From positions 82,594-146,593 of the forward strand of contig NZ_JADDUE010000014.1 in assembly GCF_016526145.1 (NCBI RefSeq): a stretch of DNA of 64,000 nt, read 5' to 3'. The DNA comes from Saccharopolyspora galaxeae (GTDB lineage: Bacteria > Actinomycetota > Actinomycetes > Mycobacteriales > Pseudonocardiaceae). Below the pieces are notes generated by a model. It saw nothing but the letters and a program-made list of their open reading frames with translations, did no database searches and was not told where the DNA came from. The translations under genes and the position numbers were made by a program. Positions 55,648 to 64,000 of the stretch are shown here, in pieces; position 1 is the stretch's first letter, and each line of letters starts with the position of its first letter.

Positions 55648-56828
55648 ACGAACCACCCCTTCACCAACGCGAGCGCGGACTGCCCGGCATCCTGCAGCAC
55701 GGCGAGGAACGAGGTCCCGAATCCCGATGCCGCCAGCGCGATGAACACGACCGCGAGCACGGCCAGCACCAGCAGCAGGAGCGCTGCATTCGAGCCGGTC
55801 CCGCGCTGCAAGACCGCAACGGCCGACCCGTCGACGAGCCTGCTGCCCAGCCGCAACCGGGTCAGGAACGTGGACGGGTTCGATCCGGAGCGACCCCGGT
55901 CCAGGAACTCGTGCAGGGTCGCCTGGAACCCCACGGTCACCACCAGCTGCGCCGCACGAGCATCCGCGATCAGCAAGGCCAAGTCTTCGGGATTGCCGGA
56001 GGCCGGGAACGTCAGCGCACCGATACCCAAGTCCTGGATGCGCTCGATGCCGGGAGCGTGTCCGTCGACATGAGCGGGAACGACCACTTCGGTGCCCCGT
56101 TTGAGGGTGGCCGTCTCGATGCCGTTGGGGTCACCGACGACCACGTCGGGGTGATATCCGGCACGTCGCAGCGTGTCCGCTCCGGTGTCCACTCCGATCA
56201 GCACCGGGCGGTAATGCTTGATGTACCGCTTGAGCCGTTTGAGGTCGTCGACGTGCCCGTAGCCGGGCGCCAGCACGAGCACGTGGCGGCCTTCCATCGG
56301 CACGCTCACGTCCGGAACCCCGATCCCGTCCAGGATCAGCATCCGCTCGGTGCGCAAGAACTCGATGGTGTTGGCGGAGAAAGCTTCCAACTGCGCGGTC
56401 ATCCCGGCCTTGGCCTCGATGAGCTGATCCGCGATCGAGTCCGCGTCCTGTTCCTGGCCGTAGGCGAGTTCCTCGTCGCCGGAGTGCACCACGCCCTCGT
56501 GCAACCGAATGCGCGCGCCGTCCTTGACCGATCGCAGGACGTCCGAACCGACGTCGTCGATCAGGGTGACGTCCGCGCCGGAGAGGACCTCCGGCCCCAG
56601 GTTGGGGAAGCGTCCCGAGATCGACGGCGCGGCGTTGACCACCCCCACCACACCGGCTTCGACCAAGGCGTCCGCGGTGCGGCGATCGAGGTCCACGTGA
56701 TCGAACACGACGACGTCGCCCGGGCCGAACCGCCGCGGCAGTTCGCCGGGACGGTGCGCTACCCGCGCCGTCCCGGCCACACCAGGACGGCTGTCCTCCT
56801 GGCGGGTGAGGAGACCACTGATCTTCAT
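55644..56828 (-). CDS. steA: SteA-like cytokinetic ring protein
   Basis: A 394-residue protein of the SteA family (Rv1697-like). The N-terminal two thirds include PGDVVVFDHVDLDRRTADALVEAGVVGVVNAAPSISGRFPNLGP, and a thiamin-pyrophosphokinase-like core with VVVGDPNGIETATLKRGTEVVVPAHVDGHAPGIERI. A single membrane span lies near the C-terminus (ALLLLVLAVLAVVFIALAASG), with a short external tail. In Corynebacterium glutamicum SteA localises to the septum and partners SteB. ATG at 56828 is the start; the stop overlaps the mctB/steB start. Confidence 0.88.
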   Translation of the reverse strand: MKISGLLTRQEDSRPGVAGTARVAHRPGELPRRFGPGDVVVFDHVDLDRRTADALVEAGVVGVVNAAPSISGRFPNLGPEVLSGADVTLIDDVGSDVLRSVKDGARIRLHEGVVHSGDEELAYGQEQDADSIADQLIEAKAGMTAQLEAFSANTIEFLRTERMLILDGIGVPDVSVPMEGRHVLVLAPGYGHVDDLKRLKRYIKHYRPVLIGVDTGADTLRRAGYHPDVVVGDPNGIETATLKRGTEVVVPAHVDGHAPGIERIQDLGIGALTFPASGNPEDLALLIADARAAQLVVTVGFQATLHEFLDRGRSGSNPSTFLTRLRLGSRLVDGSAVAVLQRGTGSNAALLLLVLAVLAVVFIALAASGFGTSFLAVLQDAGQSALALVKGWFV

Positions 56829-56927
56829 GAACCGATGGTGACAAACAGATCACCGAACGCAGGACCGCCACGCCGTACCGGTACCGCCGTTCACCGATAT
56901 TTCACTGCCCTGAACGGAGCAACAAGA

Positions 56928-58733
56928 TCAGCGGCTGCGCTTACGCGTCCCCTTGCTCTTGCCGCTTCCCTGGCCACTGCCGGTATCCGCCTTGTCCGAG
57001 GCCGCAGTCGCCAGCAACTCCTCCGCGTGCGCGCGGCCGGTCGCGGTCGAGTCCAGGCCCGCCAGCATCCGGGCGAGTTCGGCCACCCGGCGCTCGTCCG
57101 CCACGGTGCGCACGTCGCTGCGAGTCAGTCCCGTGTCGTTGGAACCCTTGTCGACCACGAGGTGCCGATCCGCGTACGCGGCGACCTGCGCGAGGTGCGT
57201 GACGACGATGACTTGGTGCGTGCGGGCCAATCGGGCCAGCCGCCGACCGATCTCCACTGCGGCGCGGCCACCCACCCCGGCATCGACCTCGTCGAACACC
57301 AGCGTCGGCACCGTGTCGGCGTCGGCAAGCACCACTTCCAGCGCGAGCATCACGCGGGAGAGTTCGCCGCCCGAAGCCCCCTTGTGAATCGGCAGTGCCG
57401 GCGCGCCCGAATGCGCGACCAGGCGCAGTTCCACCTCGTCGGTGCCCTCCGGGCCGGCCGTCAACGTCCGGTCCCCGACGCGCAGCGCCGATGGATCGTC
57501 GGCGTTGGCCTCCTTCGGCTCCACGACGACCTCCAGCCGGGCCTGTGCCATGGCCAGCCCGGACAGTTCCGCGGAGACCGACTCCGCGAGTCCGCTCGCA
57601 GCCTCGACGCGAGCGTCCGACAGCGCCTGGGCGTGCTGTGCGAGTTCACCGGCCAACTCATCGCGGCGTCCCGCGAGTTCGGCCAGCGCCTCTTCGGAGG
57701 TGTCCATCCCCGCCAGCCGGTTACGCGCCTCCGCGGCCCATTCCAGAACCCCGTCGACGTCGGCGGCGTACTTCTTCGTCAGGTTCTTGAGCTCGGCTTG
57801 GCGTGCCAGCACCTGCTCCAGCCGCCCCGGGTCGACCTCCAGCCGGTCCAGGTAACCGCCGAGCTCGGCGCCGACATCGGCCAGCACCGCGGCGGCTTCG
57901 GCGACCCGAGGTTCCAAGTCGCGCAGCGCCGGGTCCTCAGCACCGCCGAGCCTGCGCCGCGCGTCCCCGAGCATCCCCATGGCACCGGGGGCTTCCGGGT
58001 CGCCGTCCGCAGCACCGCTGACCGCTTGCTGTGCGCCGGTGGCGATCTCGCGCAGCTGATCGACGTCCGAAAGCCGGCGGGCTTCGTCGACCAGAGCCTG
58101 ATCCTCTCCCTGCTCCGGAGCGACGGCGTCAATCTCGGACAGGCCGTGCCGCAGCAGGTCCGCCTCCCGCGCCCATTCCTGAGCGCGCTCGGTGCGCTCC
58201 TTGAGCTCGCGGACCACCTCGGTCCACTCGGCACGGACCCGCTGGTACTCGGCCAGCGCGGAGGCGACCGGCTCACCCGCGAAACGGTCCAACGCCGCGC
58301 GCTGCTCACCGGGGCGCAGCAACCGCAGCTGATCGTTCTGCCCGTGCACGGCCAGCAGCTGGTCGGAAAGATCGGACAGCACCGCGTTCGGCACCGCCCG
58401 TCCTCCCAGGTGCGCGCGCGAACGACCGTCCGAGTTCACACTGCGCAGTGCGAGGAGACTGCCGTCCTCGTCGGGTTCGGCACCGGCCTCTCGCGCGACC
58501 TTGACGGCGCCCGAGTCCGCGGTGACCTCGAAACGTCCCTCCACCAGCGCTCGAGGGGTGTCGGACCGGACCCGCGACGCGTCGGCACGCCCGCCGCTGA
58601 GCAGGTGCAGCCCCGTGACCACCATCGTTTTGCCCGCCCCGGTCTCGCCGGTCACCACGGTCAATCCCGGGTGCAGCTCGAGCGTGGCGTCATCGATGAC
58701 GCCCAGTCCCTGGATGCGCATCTCCGCCAACAC
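56928..58733 (-). CDS. recN: DNA repair protein RecN
   Basis: A 601-residue SMC-like ATPase that acts in double-strand break repair. Walker A is VTGETGAGKTMVVTGLHLL near residue 34, and the ABC-type signature and Walker B are in the C-terminal half (GELSRVMLALEVV, TLVFDEVDAGVGGRAAVEIG). Long helical coiled-coil regions fill the middle. The last 25 residues are a basic, Ser/Gly/Lys-rich tail (TGSGQGSGKSKGTRKRSR). GTG at 58733 starts MLAEMRIQGLGVIDDA, the usual beginning; GTG at 58742 and the much longer frame to 58841 are less likely. Confidence 0.94.
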   Translation of the reverse strand: MLAEMRIQGLGVIDDATLELHPGLTVVTGETGAGKTMVVTGLHLLSGGRADASRVRSDTPRALVEGRFEVTADSGAVKVAREAGAEPDEDGSLLALRSVNSDGRSRAHLGGRAVPNAVLSDLSDQLLAVHGQNDQLRLLRPGEQRAALDRFAGEPVASALAEYQRVRAEWTEVVRELKERTERAQEWAREADLLRHGLSEIDAVAPEQGEDQALVDEARRLSDVDQLREIATGAQQAVSGAADGDPEAPGAMGMLGDARRRLGGAEDPALRDLEPRVAEAAAVLADVGAELGGYLDRLEVDPGRLEQVLARQAELKNLTKKYAADVDGVLEWAAEARNRLAGMDTSEEALAELAGRRDELAGELAQHAQALSDARVEAASGLAESVSAELSGLAMAQARLEVVVEPKEANADDPSALRVGDRTLTAGPEGTDEVELRLVAHSGAPALPIHKGASGGELSRVMLALEVVLADADTVPTLVFDEVDAGVGGRAAVEIGRRLARLARTHQVIVVTHLAQVAAYADRHLVVDKGSNDTGLTRSDVRTVADERRVAELARMLAGLDSTATGRAHAEELLATAASDKADTGSGQGSGKSKGTRKRSR

Positions 58734-58847
58734 ATCGAGCACCCTAGCGGTCCGCCCCGACCGGCTGAGGGGTGCCAGTCCGATCAACGCGGCCAACCCG
58801 AACGGAGCGGTGAGTCGGCCACTACCTCCGCCGCCGGTCACGGGCGT

Positions 58848-59741
58848 TCAATCCGCCGCAGGCCCGCGCCATCCCTGCACCGGCAACTCGAACTTGCGCA
58901 CCAAGCGTTCGGTGAAGGACGCGTCGTACAACCGGACCAGGCGCAGCGGGTTGGCACCGGCGACGACCTCCACCCTGGCGCCCGCCGGCAGGTCGAAGTG
59001 CCGTTGCCCGTCACAGCACAGCACCGCGTCGTGGCCGGCCTGATCGATCTCCAGCGCGAGCGTCGAGTTCCGGGACACCACCAACGGTCGCGCGAACAGC
59101 GCGTGCGCATTGCTGGGAACCACGAGCAATGCCTGCACTTCGGGCCAGACGACCGGACCACCGGCGGAGAACGCATAGGCCGTCGATCCGGTCGGGGTGG
59201 AGCACAGCACCCCGTCGCAGCCGAAAGCCGAGACCGGTTGGCCGTCGACCTCCACGACGGCGTCGAGGATGCGTTCCCGGCTGCTCTTCTCGACGCTGGC
59301 CTCGTTCAACGCCCACGTAGTGGCGAGCACGCGACCGTCGAGCATCGCAGTGACATCGATGGTCATGCGTTCCTCGACGTGGTAGCGCCCTTCGACGACA
59401 GCCAGCACCGCCTGGTCCAGCGCATCCGAGTCCGCCCCGGCCAGGAACCCCACCCGGCCCAGGTTCACCCCGAAAACGGGCACTCCTGGCAGCCTCGCCA
59501 ACTCCGCGGCTCGCAACAAGGTGCCATCGCCACCGAGGACGAACACCAACTCGGTGCCGGCAGCGGCGTGCAGTCCGGTGGGCACGGCCTCGGTGTAGCA
59601 GCCCGGGCTGAGCTCGCGCGCCTCGTCCTCCAGGACCCGGACCCGCACCCCGGCGCCGACGAGCTGTCCCGCGACCTTCTCCGCCGTGCGCAGGTTGTGC
59701 TGCCTGCCGGTGTGCACCACCAACAGCACTTCTCGGGTCAA
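58848..59741 (-). CDS. nadK: NAD kinase
   Basis: A 297-residue ATP- or polyphosphate-dependent NAD kinase that makes NADP. The catalytic GGDGT motif is in VFVLGGDGTLLRAAEL. Then NLGRVGFLAGAD, the NE of WALNEASVEKS and the glycine-rich CSTPTGSTAYAFSAGGPVVWP loop bind NAD. Length is normal. TTG at 59741 overlaps the tlyA stop (TTGA), so tlyA and nadK are co-translated, the order also seen in mycobacteria. Confidence 0.95.
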   Translation of the reverse strand: MTREVLLVVHTGRQHNLRTAEKVAGQLVGAGVRVRVLEDEARELSPGCYTEAVPTGLHAAAGTELVFVLGGDGTLLRAAELARLPGVPVFGVNLGRVGFLAGADSDALDQAVLAVVEGRYHVEERMTIDVTAMLDGRVLATTWALNEASVEKSSRERILDAVVEVDGQPVSAFGCDGVLCSTPTGSTAYAFSAGGPVVWPEVQALLVVPSNAHALFARPLVVSRNSTLALEIDQAGHDAVLCCDGQRHFDLPAGARVEVVAGANPLRLVRLYDASFTERLVRKFELPVQGWRGPAAD

Positions 59742-60628
59742 CTACCGCTCCCTTGCCGCTCATCGGACGTGCTCGCGACAGCTGCGGCGTCGGTGACACC
59801 GCCGTTGTTCGCGGTCTGCGGTCCTCTGCGGACCGCGTCCACCACGAGCTCGGTGGCTTCCGAAGCGCTGGTGTTCGAGCCCGCCCGCAACCACACGAAG
59901 AACTCCACGTTTCCCGACGGTCCGGGCAGCGGGCTGGCTTCCACAGCACGCAACCCCAGACCGCTGTCCGCGGCGAAGCGCACGACGTCAACGACGGCTT
60001 CGGTGCGCAGCCCCGGATCACGCACCACTCCACCGGATCCGAGGCGTTGCTTGCCCACCTCGAACTGCGGCTTGATCATCAGCACCAGGTCGGCGTCCTG
60101 CACCGCGCACGCGTGCAGCGCGGGCAGGACCAGCTTGAGCGAGATGAACGACAGATCGGCCACCACGAGGTCGACCTTTCCACCGATGTCCTCCGGGCTC
60201 AGCGAGCGCACGTTCGTGCGGTCCTGCACGCGGACCCGCTCGTCGGTCTGCAACGCCCAGACGAGCTGTCCGTATCCGACGTCCACAGCGACGACCTCGC
60301 GCGCGTCGCGTCGCAACAGCACGTCGGTGAATCCGCCGGTCGACGCGCCCGCGTCGAGGCAACGCCGACCACTGATCGAAAGACCTTCGGGCTCGAAAGC
60401 CGCCAGTGCCCCCAAGAGCTTGTGCGCTCCGCGGGAAGCCCACCGCGGGTCGTCCACGTCCTCGTTCACGACGATGGGCGCGGCGGTCTCAACGGCAGTG
60501 GCGGACTTCTTGGCCACCATTCCGCGCACGGTCACCCTGCCCGCGGCGACGAGTTCGGAGGCGTGCTCGCGCGACCGAGCCCAACCACGCCGTACCAGTT
60601 CGGCGTCCAAACGCGCTCTGCGTGGCAC
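59738..60628 (-). CDS. tlyA: TlyA-family rRNA 2'-O-methyltransferase
   Basis: A 296-residue protein with an S4 RNA-binding domain (residues 2-62, PRRARLDAELVRRGWARSREHASELVAAGRVTV) and an FtsJ-like methyltransferase domain. The SAM motif is CLDAGASTGGFTDVLLRRDA, and the catalytic Lys is in ADLVLMIKPQFEVG. In M. tuberculosis TlyA methylates 16S C1409 and 23S C1920, which makes ribosomes sensitive to capreomycin. GTG at 60628 gives the family N-terminus (MPRRARLDAELVRRG); GTG at 60640, overlapping the preceding stop, would add four residues. Confidence 0.93.
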   Translation of the reverse strand: MPRRARLDAELVRRGWARSREHASELVAAGRVTVRGMVAKKSATAVETAAPIVVNEDVDDPRWASRGAHKLLGALAAFEPEGLSISGRRCLDAGASTGGFTDVLLRRDAREVVAVDVGYGQLVWALQTDERVRVQDRTNVRSLSPEDIGGKVDLVVADLSFISLKLVLPALHACAVQDADLVLMIKPQFEVGKQRLGSGGVVRDPGLRTEAVVDVVRFAADSGLGLRAVEASPLPGPSGNVEFFVWLRAGSNTSASEATELVVDAVRRGPQTANNGGVTDAAAVASTSDERQGSGS

Positions 60629-60632
60629 TGCT

Positions 60633-60872
60633 TCACCCACCGCCGGTCGGACCGGAATGCATGTTCTCGGCTTTGCTCAACGCGTCCGACAACGCCGAGT
60701 GCACCGCTTCGAACCGTTCGACGTGTTCGGCCACCGGCAGCTCACGCACCTCATCGAGGCGTGCGAGGGCCGCGCTGGTGGCCTGCTCGGCGGCGGAACC
60801 GTCGTCCACCTGCCTCGCCAACATCGACGGATTCGGCACCGAGGGTTCGCCCTGCTGCCCTGGAGAGGTCAT
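60633..60872 (-). CDS. Small conserved protein between HAD phosphatase and tlyA (Rv1693-like)
   Basis: A 79-residue, mostly helical acidic protein. The N-terminal 30 residues are polar; the rest (AEQATSAALARLDEVRELPVAEHVERFEAVHSALSDALS) is an amphipathic helical pair. Its length and position between the HAD phosphatase and tlyA match the conserved small gene at the same place in M. tuberculosis (Rv1693). Its function is unknown. ATG at 60872 follows GGGAGA; the upstream frame to 61181 overlaps the HAD gene and is not needed. Confidence 0.8.
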   Translation of the reverse strand: MTSPGQQGEPSVPNPSMLARQVDDGSAAEQATSAALARLDEVRELPVAEHVERFEAVHSALSDALSKAENMHSGPTGGG

Positions 60873-60966
60873 CGTCTCCCGCCTCTGTTGCGACGTCGCC
60901 GGGCATGTCACGGCGACCAAGTCAACGCTATCCGACCGCAGCGGCCGGTGCGCGGAACCGGCCGGG

Positions 60967-61977
60967 TCAGTCCAGACCGAGTTCCCGCAATGCCCGACTC
61001 GCTTCCGCGTCGCCCGCCTGCAAGGCGACCTCGCCGGAACCGGCCGCCCACCACGCAGCGCACAACGCGCGCAGCGCCGTGAGCCGGTCACCGCCGCCAG
61101 CCGCGGCATTTGCCGTGAGCTCCAAGGAGCGTTCCCCGACGCGGACCTTCCACTGCTGCTGTTCGCCGACCACAGAGTCATCGATCGGCCGGAACAGAGC
61201 TCGCATGTCCTCGGCCAAGTGATCCGGGCGCGCGTCGGGTGGTGCGAACAACACCTCGGCCGGAGTACCCACGCCGGTGAACACCATCAGTGACGGCATC
61301 CCGTACCGGACTGCGCCCGCAATGTCGGTGTCCAACCGATCTCCCACCATCAACGGGCGCCGCGCGTCGGCGGAAGCAACGGCACGCTCCAATAGCGGCA
61401 GTTCCGGTTTGCCCGCGACCTGCGGCTCCCGGCCGGTTGCAGCGCGCAGGGCGGTCACCATGGCGCCGTTGCCCGGCAGTTCACCGCGCTCGGTCGGCAA
61501 TGTCGCATCGGAGTTGGAGGCGACCCACAACGCCCCGGCCCGGATCGCCAAACAAGCTTCGGCCAGGTTCCACCACGCGGTCTCCGGCGAATGGCCCTGC
61601 ACCACTGCGACCGGCTTATCCTTAAACCGCCGCACCGGAGTGAGGCCGACGTGCTCGATTTCCCCTGCCAGCGCATCCGTCCCGACCACGAGAACGTTGG
61701 CACCCGCGGACAGCTGCTGCCCCAACAGAGCAGCTCCTGCTTGCGCGCTGGTGCTCACCTCGGTCACGTCAGCGCTGAGCCCGAGTGAGTTCAGGTGATC
61801 GGCGACGGCCTGCCCCGGTTTCGACGCGTTGTTCGTGACGTAGCGCGCGTGCACACCATCTCGACGCAGACCATCGATGGCTTCGTCAGCCCCAGGAGCC
61901 AGCTGCCCGCCCCTGTAGACGGTGCCATCGAGATCCAGCAGAACCACGTCGTGGTTCTCGAGCAGAGAGCCGGTCAC
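60967..61977 (-). CDS. HAD-IIA phosphatase (glycerol-3-phosphate phosphatase type)
   Basis: A 336-residue HAD subfamily IIA phosphatase. Motif I is VVLLDLDGTVYRGGQLAPGA, then ARYVTNNASKPGQAVADHL (motif II), the cap domain, the lysine in VAGKPELPLLERAV and motif IV MVGDRLDTDIAGAVRYGM. The homologue in M. tuberculosis, Rv1692, dephosphorylates glycerol 3-phosphate. The C-terminal 70 residues are a small domain found only in actinobacterial members. GTG at 61977 overlaps the stop of the upstream TPR gene (GTGA). Confidence 0.9.
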   Translation of the reverse strand: MTGSLLENHDVVLLDLDGTVYRGGQLAPGADEAIDGLRRDGVHARYVTNNASKPGQAVADHLNSLGLSADVTEVSTSAQAGAALLGQQLSAGANVLVVGTDALAGEIEHVGLTPVRRFKDKPVAVVQGHSPETAWWNLAEACLAIRAGALWVASNSDATLPTERGELPGNGAMVTALRAATGREPQVAGKPELPLLERAVASADARRPLMVGDRLDTDIAGAVRYGMPSLMVFTGVGTPAEVLFAPPDARPDHLAEDMRALFRPIDDSVVGEQQQWKVRVGERSLELTANAAAGGGDRLTALRALCAAWWAAGSGEVALQAGDAEASRALRELGLD

Positions 61978-63722
61978 CGCGCCTCGCCACCTCCGGACTG
62001 TTCCGAGCGGTCCGAGGGTGTCGCCCCGTGCGCTCGTTCCGCGTCGTCCTCCGGCTCGTCCACGTCCTTCATGACGGTAAGCGGCCCGACCGCTTCCGCT
62101 TCAGCGACGAGTTCCTCCGCGGCTTCGGCACCACCGAGCTGGACGACAAGCTCGTCCAACCGTTCCGGAGCATCGGTCTCGGTTTCGTCGTCGGCGTGCG
62201 CGGCATGCACGAACCAGGTGAACGCCTCCTGCACGCGGTCGGCAGCGAGCAGATTGTCGGCGTACGCGTAGAACAGACGGGCACTCCACGGCTCTTGCCG
62301 TTGCGGATCAAGCTCCGGGATCTGCAAGCTCACCACAGAAGCGTCGATCTCGCCGAGGTCCCGGCGCGCGCCCGCCGCAACGATGCGCAGCTCCACAGCT
62401 TCCTGCCCGGTCAACTCGGCTGCTTCGGGGCTGCGGCTCAGTTCCAAAGCGCGTTCTGCCCGTCCCAGCGCACGCTCGCAGTCCGCCATGATCGCGACGT
62501 GGCCGACGCCGCCGACCATCCGCCGCGCCGCGCGCAGTTCCGACAACGCCTCGGTCCACTCGCCCATCTGGTAGGCCGTGAGCCCGTTGGCCTCGCGAAC
62601 CGCTCCGATCCGGGAGGCCCGGCGCCGCGCGTAACGCGCGTGCTCGAGCGCCCGCTCCGGTTCGGTGTCCATGAGTTTGCCCGCAGCGACCAGATGCGCA
62701 GCGACCTTGTCCGCCAAACCCTTCGGCAGCGAGCGCATCTCCCGTCGGATTTCCTCGTGCAGTTCGGCGGAGTCGACGTCTTCGGGCAGCTCCGGCGCGT
62801 CCGGGACCTGTTTGGTCTCCTGTTCCGCGCTCGCCGCATTTCCCGTTTTGCGATCCGGCCGGTCTTTCCCGCGCGGCCGGTCGGTGCTGGACCGCTGCCT
62901 CCGGTCCTCGCGGCCGTCACCGCCACGCTTTCCGTAGCGATCGTCCTTCCCGGGACGGTCGGCAGGCCGCCGGTTCTCATCCCGTCGGCCTTCCCCCCGC
63001 CGATCACCGTCGCGGGGAGGCCCGCCACGGTTCTGACCGGGTCCGCCATGGTCGCGTTTCGGGCCGGCGCCGCGATCGCTGCGGCGGTGGTCATCCTGCT
63101 GGCGACCGGAATGCTGGTCCCCGCGGCTGCGGTTCTGTTCCGGACGCCCTCGCCGGTCGTCGAACCTCGGTTTACCTTTACGGTCGTCCCGGGAGTCGCC
63201 TTGGCCGGTGCGCCGGTCGTCGCGGCCGAAGGGGCGTCCACCGCGGTCGTCCTGCCTGTCGTGACGACGGGGCCCGCCCGGCCCCTTGCGGTCGTCGCGG
63301 CGCGCTTCTCGTCGATCCTCGCGCGGTCCGCCCCGCCTGTCGGACGAACCGCCGCGCCTGTCATCGAATTTCCCGTCGCGGCGGAATCCGCCGCGGTCAC
63401 CGCTTGGACGCCCTCGACCGTCCCCGCGATCTCTCTTCTGCCGGTCGTCGGGTTTGCCCCACGTCTGCTCACCGCGACTTTGGCCGAACTGCCGTTGCCT
63501 GTGGCCTTGTGCGCGACGATCGTCGTTGCCCGGCTTCCCACCGAACTTGTCACCACCGGTGCGGTTATTTCCGCCCCGGTTTTGGCCTTGGCGGCCACCT
63601 GCACGATCTTGCTTAGGCCCGCCGTGACCGCCTCCGGCCGACCCCTTCTTGCCGGCCGGACCGCCCCGACCGGCATCGGCTCCGCGGCGGCCACCGCCGC
63701 GCGTGTCGTCGGACCCGGACAC
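61974..63722 (-). CDS. TPR-type conserved protein with long Arg/Asp/Gly-rich disordered N-terminus
   Basis: A 582-residue protein. The C-terminal 270 residues match the conserved Rv1691-like protein: helical, TPR-like repeats (DTEPERALEHARYARRRASRIGAVREANGLTAYQMGEWTEALSEL). The first 310 residues are extremely rich in Arg, Asp and Gly (DDRRGG, RDDRK, DRRGRP, RRDG motifs many times over), with few hydrophobic residues, so they should be disordered and polyampholytic, like RGG-box RNA-binding tails. GTG at 63722 follows AGGAGG. The gene lies beside a 5S rRNA gene, which fits, but does not prove, a link to RNA or ribosomes. Confidence 0.85.
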   Translation of the reverse strand: MSGSDDTRGGGRRGADAGRGGPAGKKGSAGGGHGGPKQDRAGGRQGQNRGGNNRTGGDKFGGKPGNDDRRAQGHRQRQFGQSRGEQTWGKPDDRQKRDRGDGRGRPSGDRGGFRRDGKFDDRRGGSSDRRGGPREDRREARRDDRKGPGGPRRHDRQDDRGGRPFGRDDRRTGQGDSRDDRKGKPRFDDRRGRPEQNRSRGDQHSGRQQDDHRRSDRGAGPKRDHGGPGQNRGGPPRDGDRRGEGRRDENRRPADRPGKDDRYGKRGGDGREDRRQRSSTDRPRGKDRPDRKTGNAASAEQETKQVPDAPELPEDVDSAELHEEIRREMRSLPKGLADKVAAHLVAAGKLMDTEPERALEHARYARRRASRIGAVREANGLTAYQMGEWTEALSELRAARRMVGGVGHVAIMADCERALGRAERALELSRSPEAAELTGQEAVELRIVAAGARRDLGEIDASVVSLQIPELDPQRQEPWSARLFYAYADNLLAADRVQEAFTWFVHAAHADDETETDAPERLDELVVQLGGAEAAEELVAEAEAVGPLTVMKDVDEPEDDAERAHGATPSDRSEQSGGGEAR

Positions 63723-63824
63723 CAGACCTCCTGGGAACTTCCAAACTCTCTTGACAACCAGCGTAGACCTCACCCGCACCGGACGGGCAGACGCCCATGA
63801 GACCGCGAGATCCGGGTGGGAAAC

Positions 63825-63871
63825 AAAAAAGACCGACCGGGTCGCACCCGTCGTACGGGCGGCCCGGTCGG
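63825..63871 (-). terminator. Intrinsic terminator of the rRNA operon
   Basis: On the minus strand CCGACCGGGCCGC and GCGACCCGGTCGG form a long, nearly perfect stem closing a smaller CCCGT/ACGGG hairpin, followed by a run of six T residues (63825-63830). It lies about 15 nt beyond the 5S rRNA 3' end. Confidence 0.9.
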
Positions 63872-63885
63872 CCCTATTTCGAGTA

Positions 63886-64000
63886 TTGTCGGCGGTGTCC
63901 TACTCTCCCACACCCACACAAGTGCAGTACCATCGGCGCTGGAGGGCTTAGCTTCCGGGTTCGGAATGGGACCGGGCGTACCCCGCTCCGCTATACCCAC
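63886..64000 (-). rRNA. rrf: 5S ribosomal RNA, 5' end cut by the window edge
   Basis: The minus strand contains the standard actinobacterial 5S sequence: CGCCCGGTCCCATTCCGAAC, then CCCGGAAGCTAAGCCCTCCA, GCGCCGATGGTACTGC and the 3' GGGAGAGTAGGACACCGCCG. About 115 nt are present, so only a few 5' nucleotides are missing. The 3' end is placed near 63886 by analogy. Its 16S and 23S partners would lie to the right, outside the window. Confidence 0.95.

Noticed and set aside
54529..56073. Plus-strand frame starting after the AT-rich promoter zone
   Set aside because: It begins plausibly but continues antisense through mctB and steA with no recognisable domain.
55596..61082. Very long plus-strand open frame (1828 codons) opposite steA, recN, nadK and tlyA
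   Set aside because: Its translation is Arg/Pro/His/Gln-rich with no domain, while the minus strand encodes several clear families. It is a by-product of high GC at third positions.

Overview
The window is high-GC, densely coded DNA with many GTG and TTG starts, purine-rich ribosome binding sites and 4-nt stop/start overlaps. This is typical of an actinomycete. The right half (about 40.2-63.7 kb) carries der, plsC-like, cmk, rluB, scpB, scpA, parA, xerD, a Nudix ADP-ribose pyrophosphatase, pyrG, mctB/steB, steA, recN, nadK, tlyA, a small conserved gene, a HAD phosphatase and a TPR protein. From memory this is largely the order of Mycobacterium tuberculosis Rv1691-Rv1713. With the DUF397, DUF5753 and DUF574 genes it suggests a Pseudonocardiaceae member such as Saccharopolyspora or Amycolatopsis; the genus is an inference.

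Layout. 0-5 kb: the 3' part of a myo-inositol catabolic operon (Cgl0159-like aldolase-fold gene, iolB, iolD, mmsA/iolA). 5-10 kb: PspC protein, an unrecognised charged coiled-coil protein, a YbhN-type membrane protein, a J-domain/NERD fusion and a fatty-acid desaturase. 10-12.2 kb: sulfonate use, ssuE and ssuD, preceded by a short cysteine-containing leader peptide. 12.3-16.3 kb: two small proteins, a secreted SGNH lipase, an MFS transporter and a LacI regulator, with two near-identical 51-nt palindromes upstream of the last two. 16.6-19.4 kb: DUF397, XRE regulator, small Cys/His protein and DUF574 methyltransferase. 19.6-22.2 kb: NupC-type nucleoside transporter and a beta-hydroxyacid dehydrogenase.

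22.2-29.3 kb is a sugar-catabolic island read leftward (class II aldolase, RpiB-type isomerase, two-domain dihydroxyacetone/erythrulose kinase, FGGY kinase, D-2-hydroxyacid dehydrogenase) with a separately placed HAD phosphatase and a divergent DeoR-type regulator. It looks suited to a tetritol, ketotetrose or related polyol. 28.4-36.1 kb holds a PIG-L deacetylase whose frame has lost its stop, a GtrB/GtrA/GT-C surface glycosylation operon and a secreted GH43 hydrolase with a repeat-rich C-terminus. 36.2-40.1 kb: an S9 peptidase and a NarL-type two-component system.

40.2-63.7 kb is the conserved chromosome-maintenance and core-metabolism block. It is interrupted by a KhtTU-type cation antiporter pair, a DUF1707/TM2 protein and a DUF5753 regulator. 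The right edge carries a nearly complete 5S rRNA gene on the minus strand with its terminator. No tRNA, insertion sequence, prophage or CRISPR array was seen.
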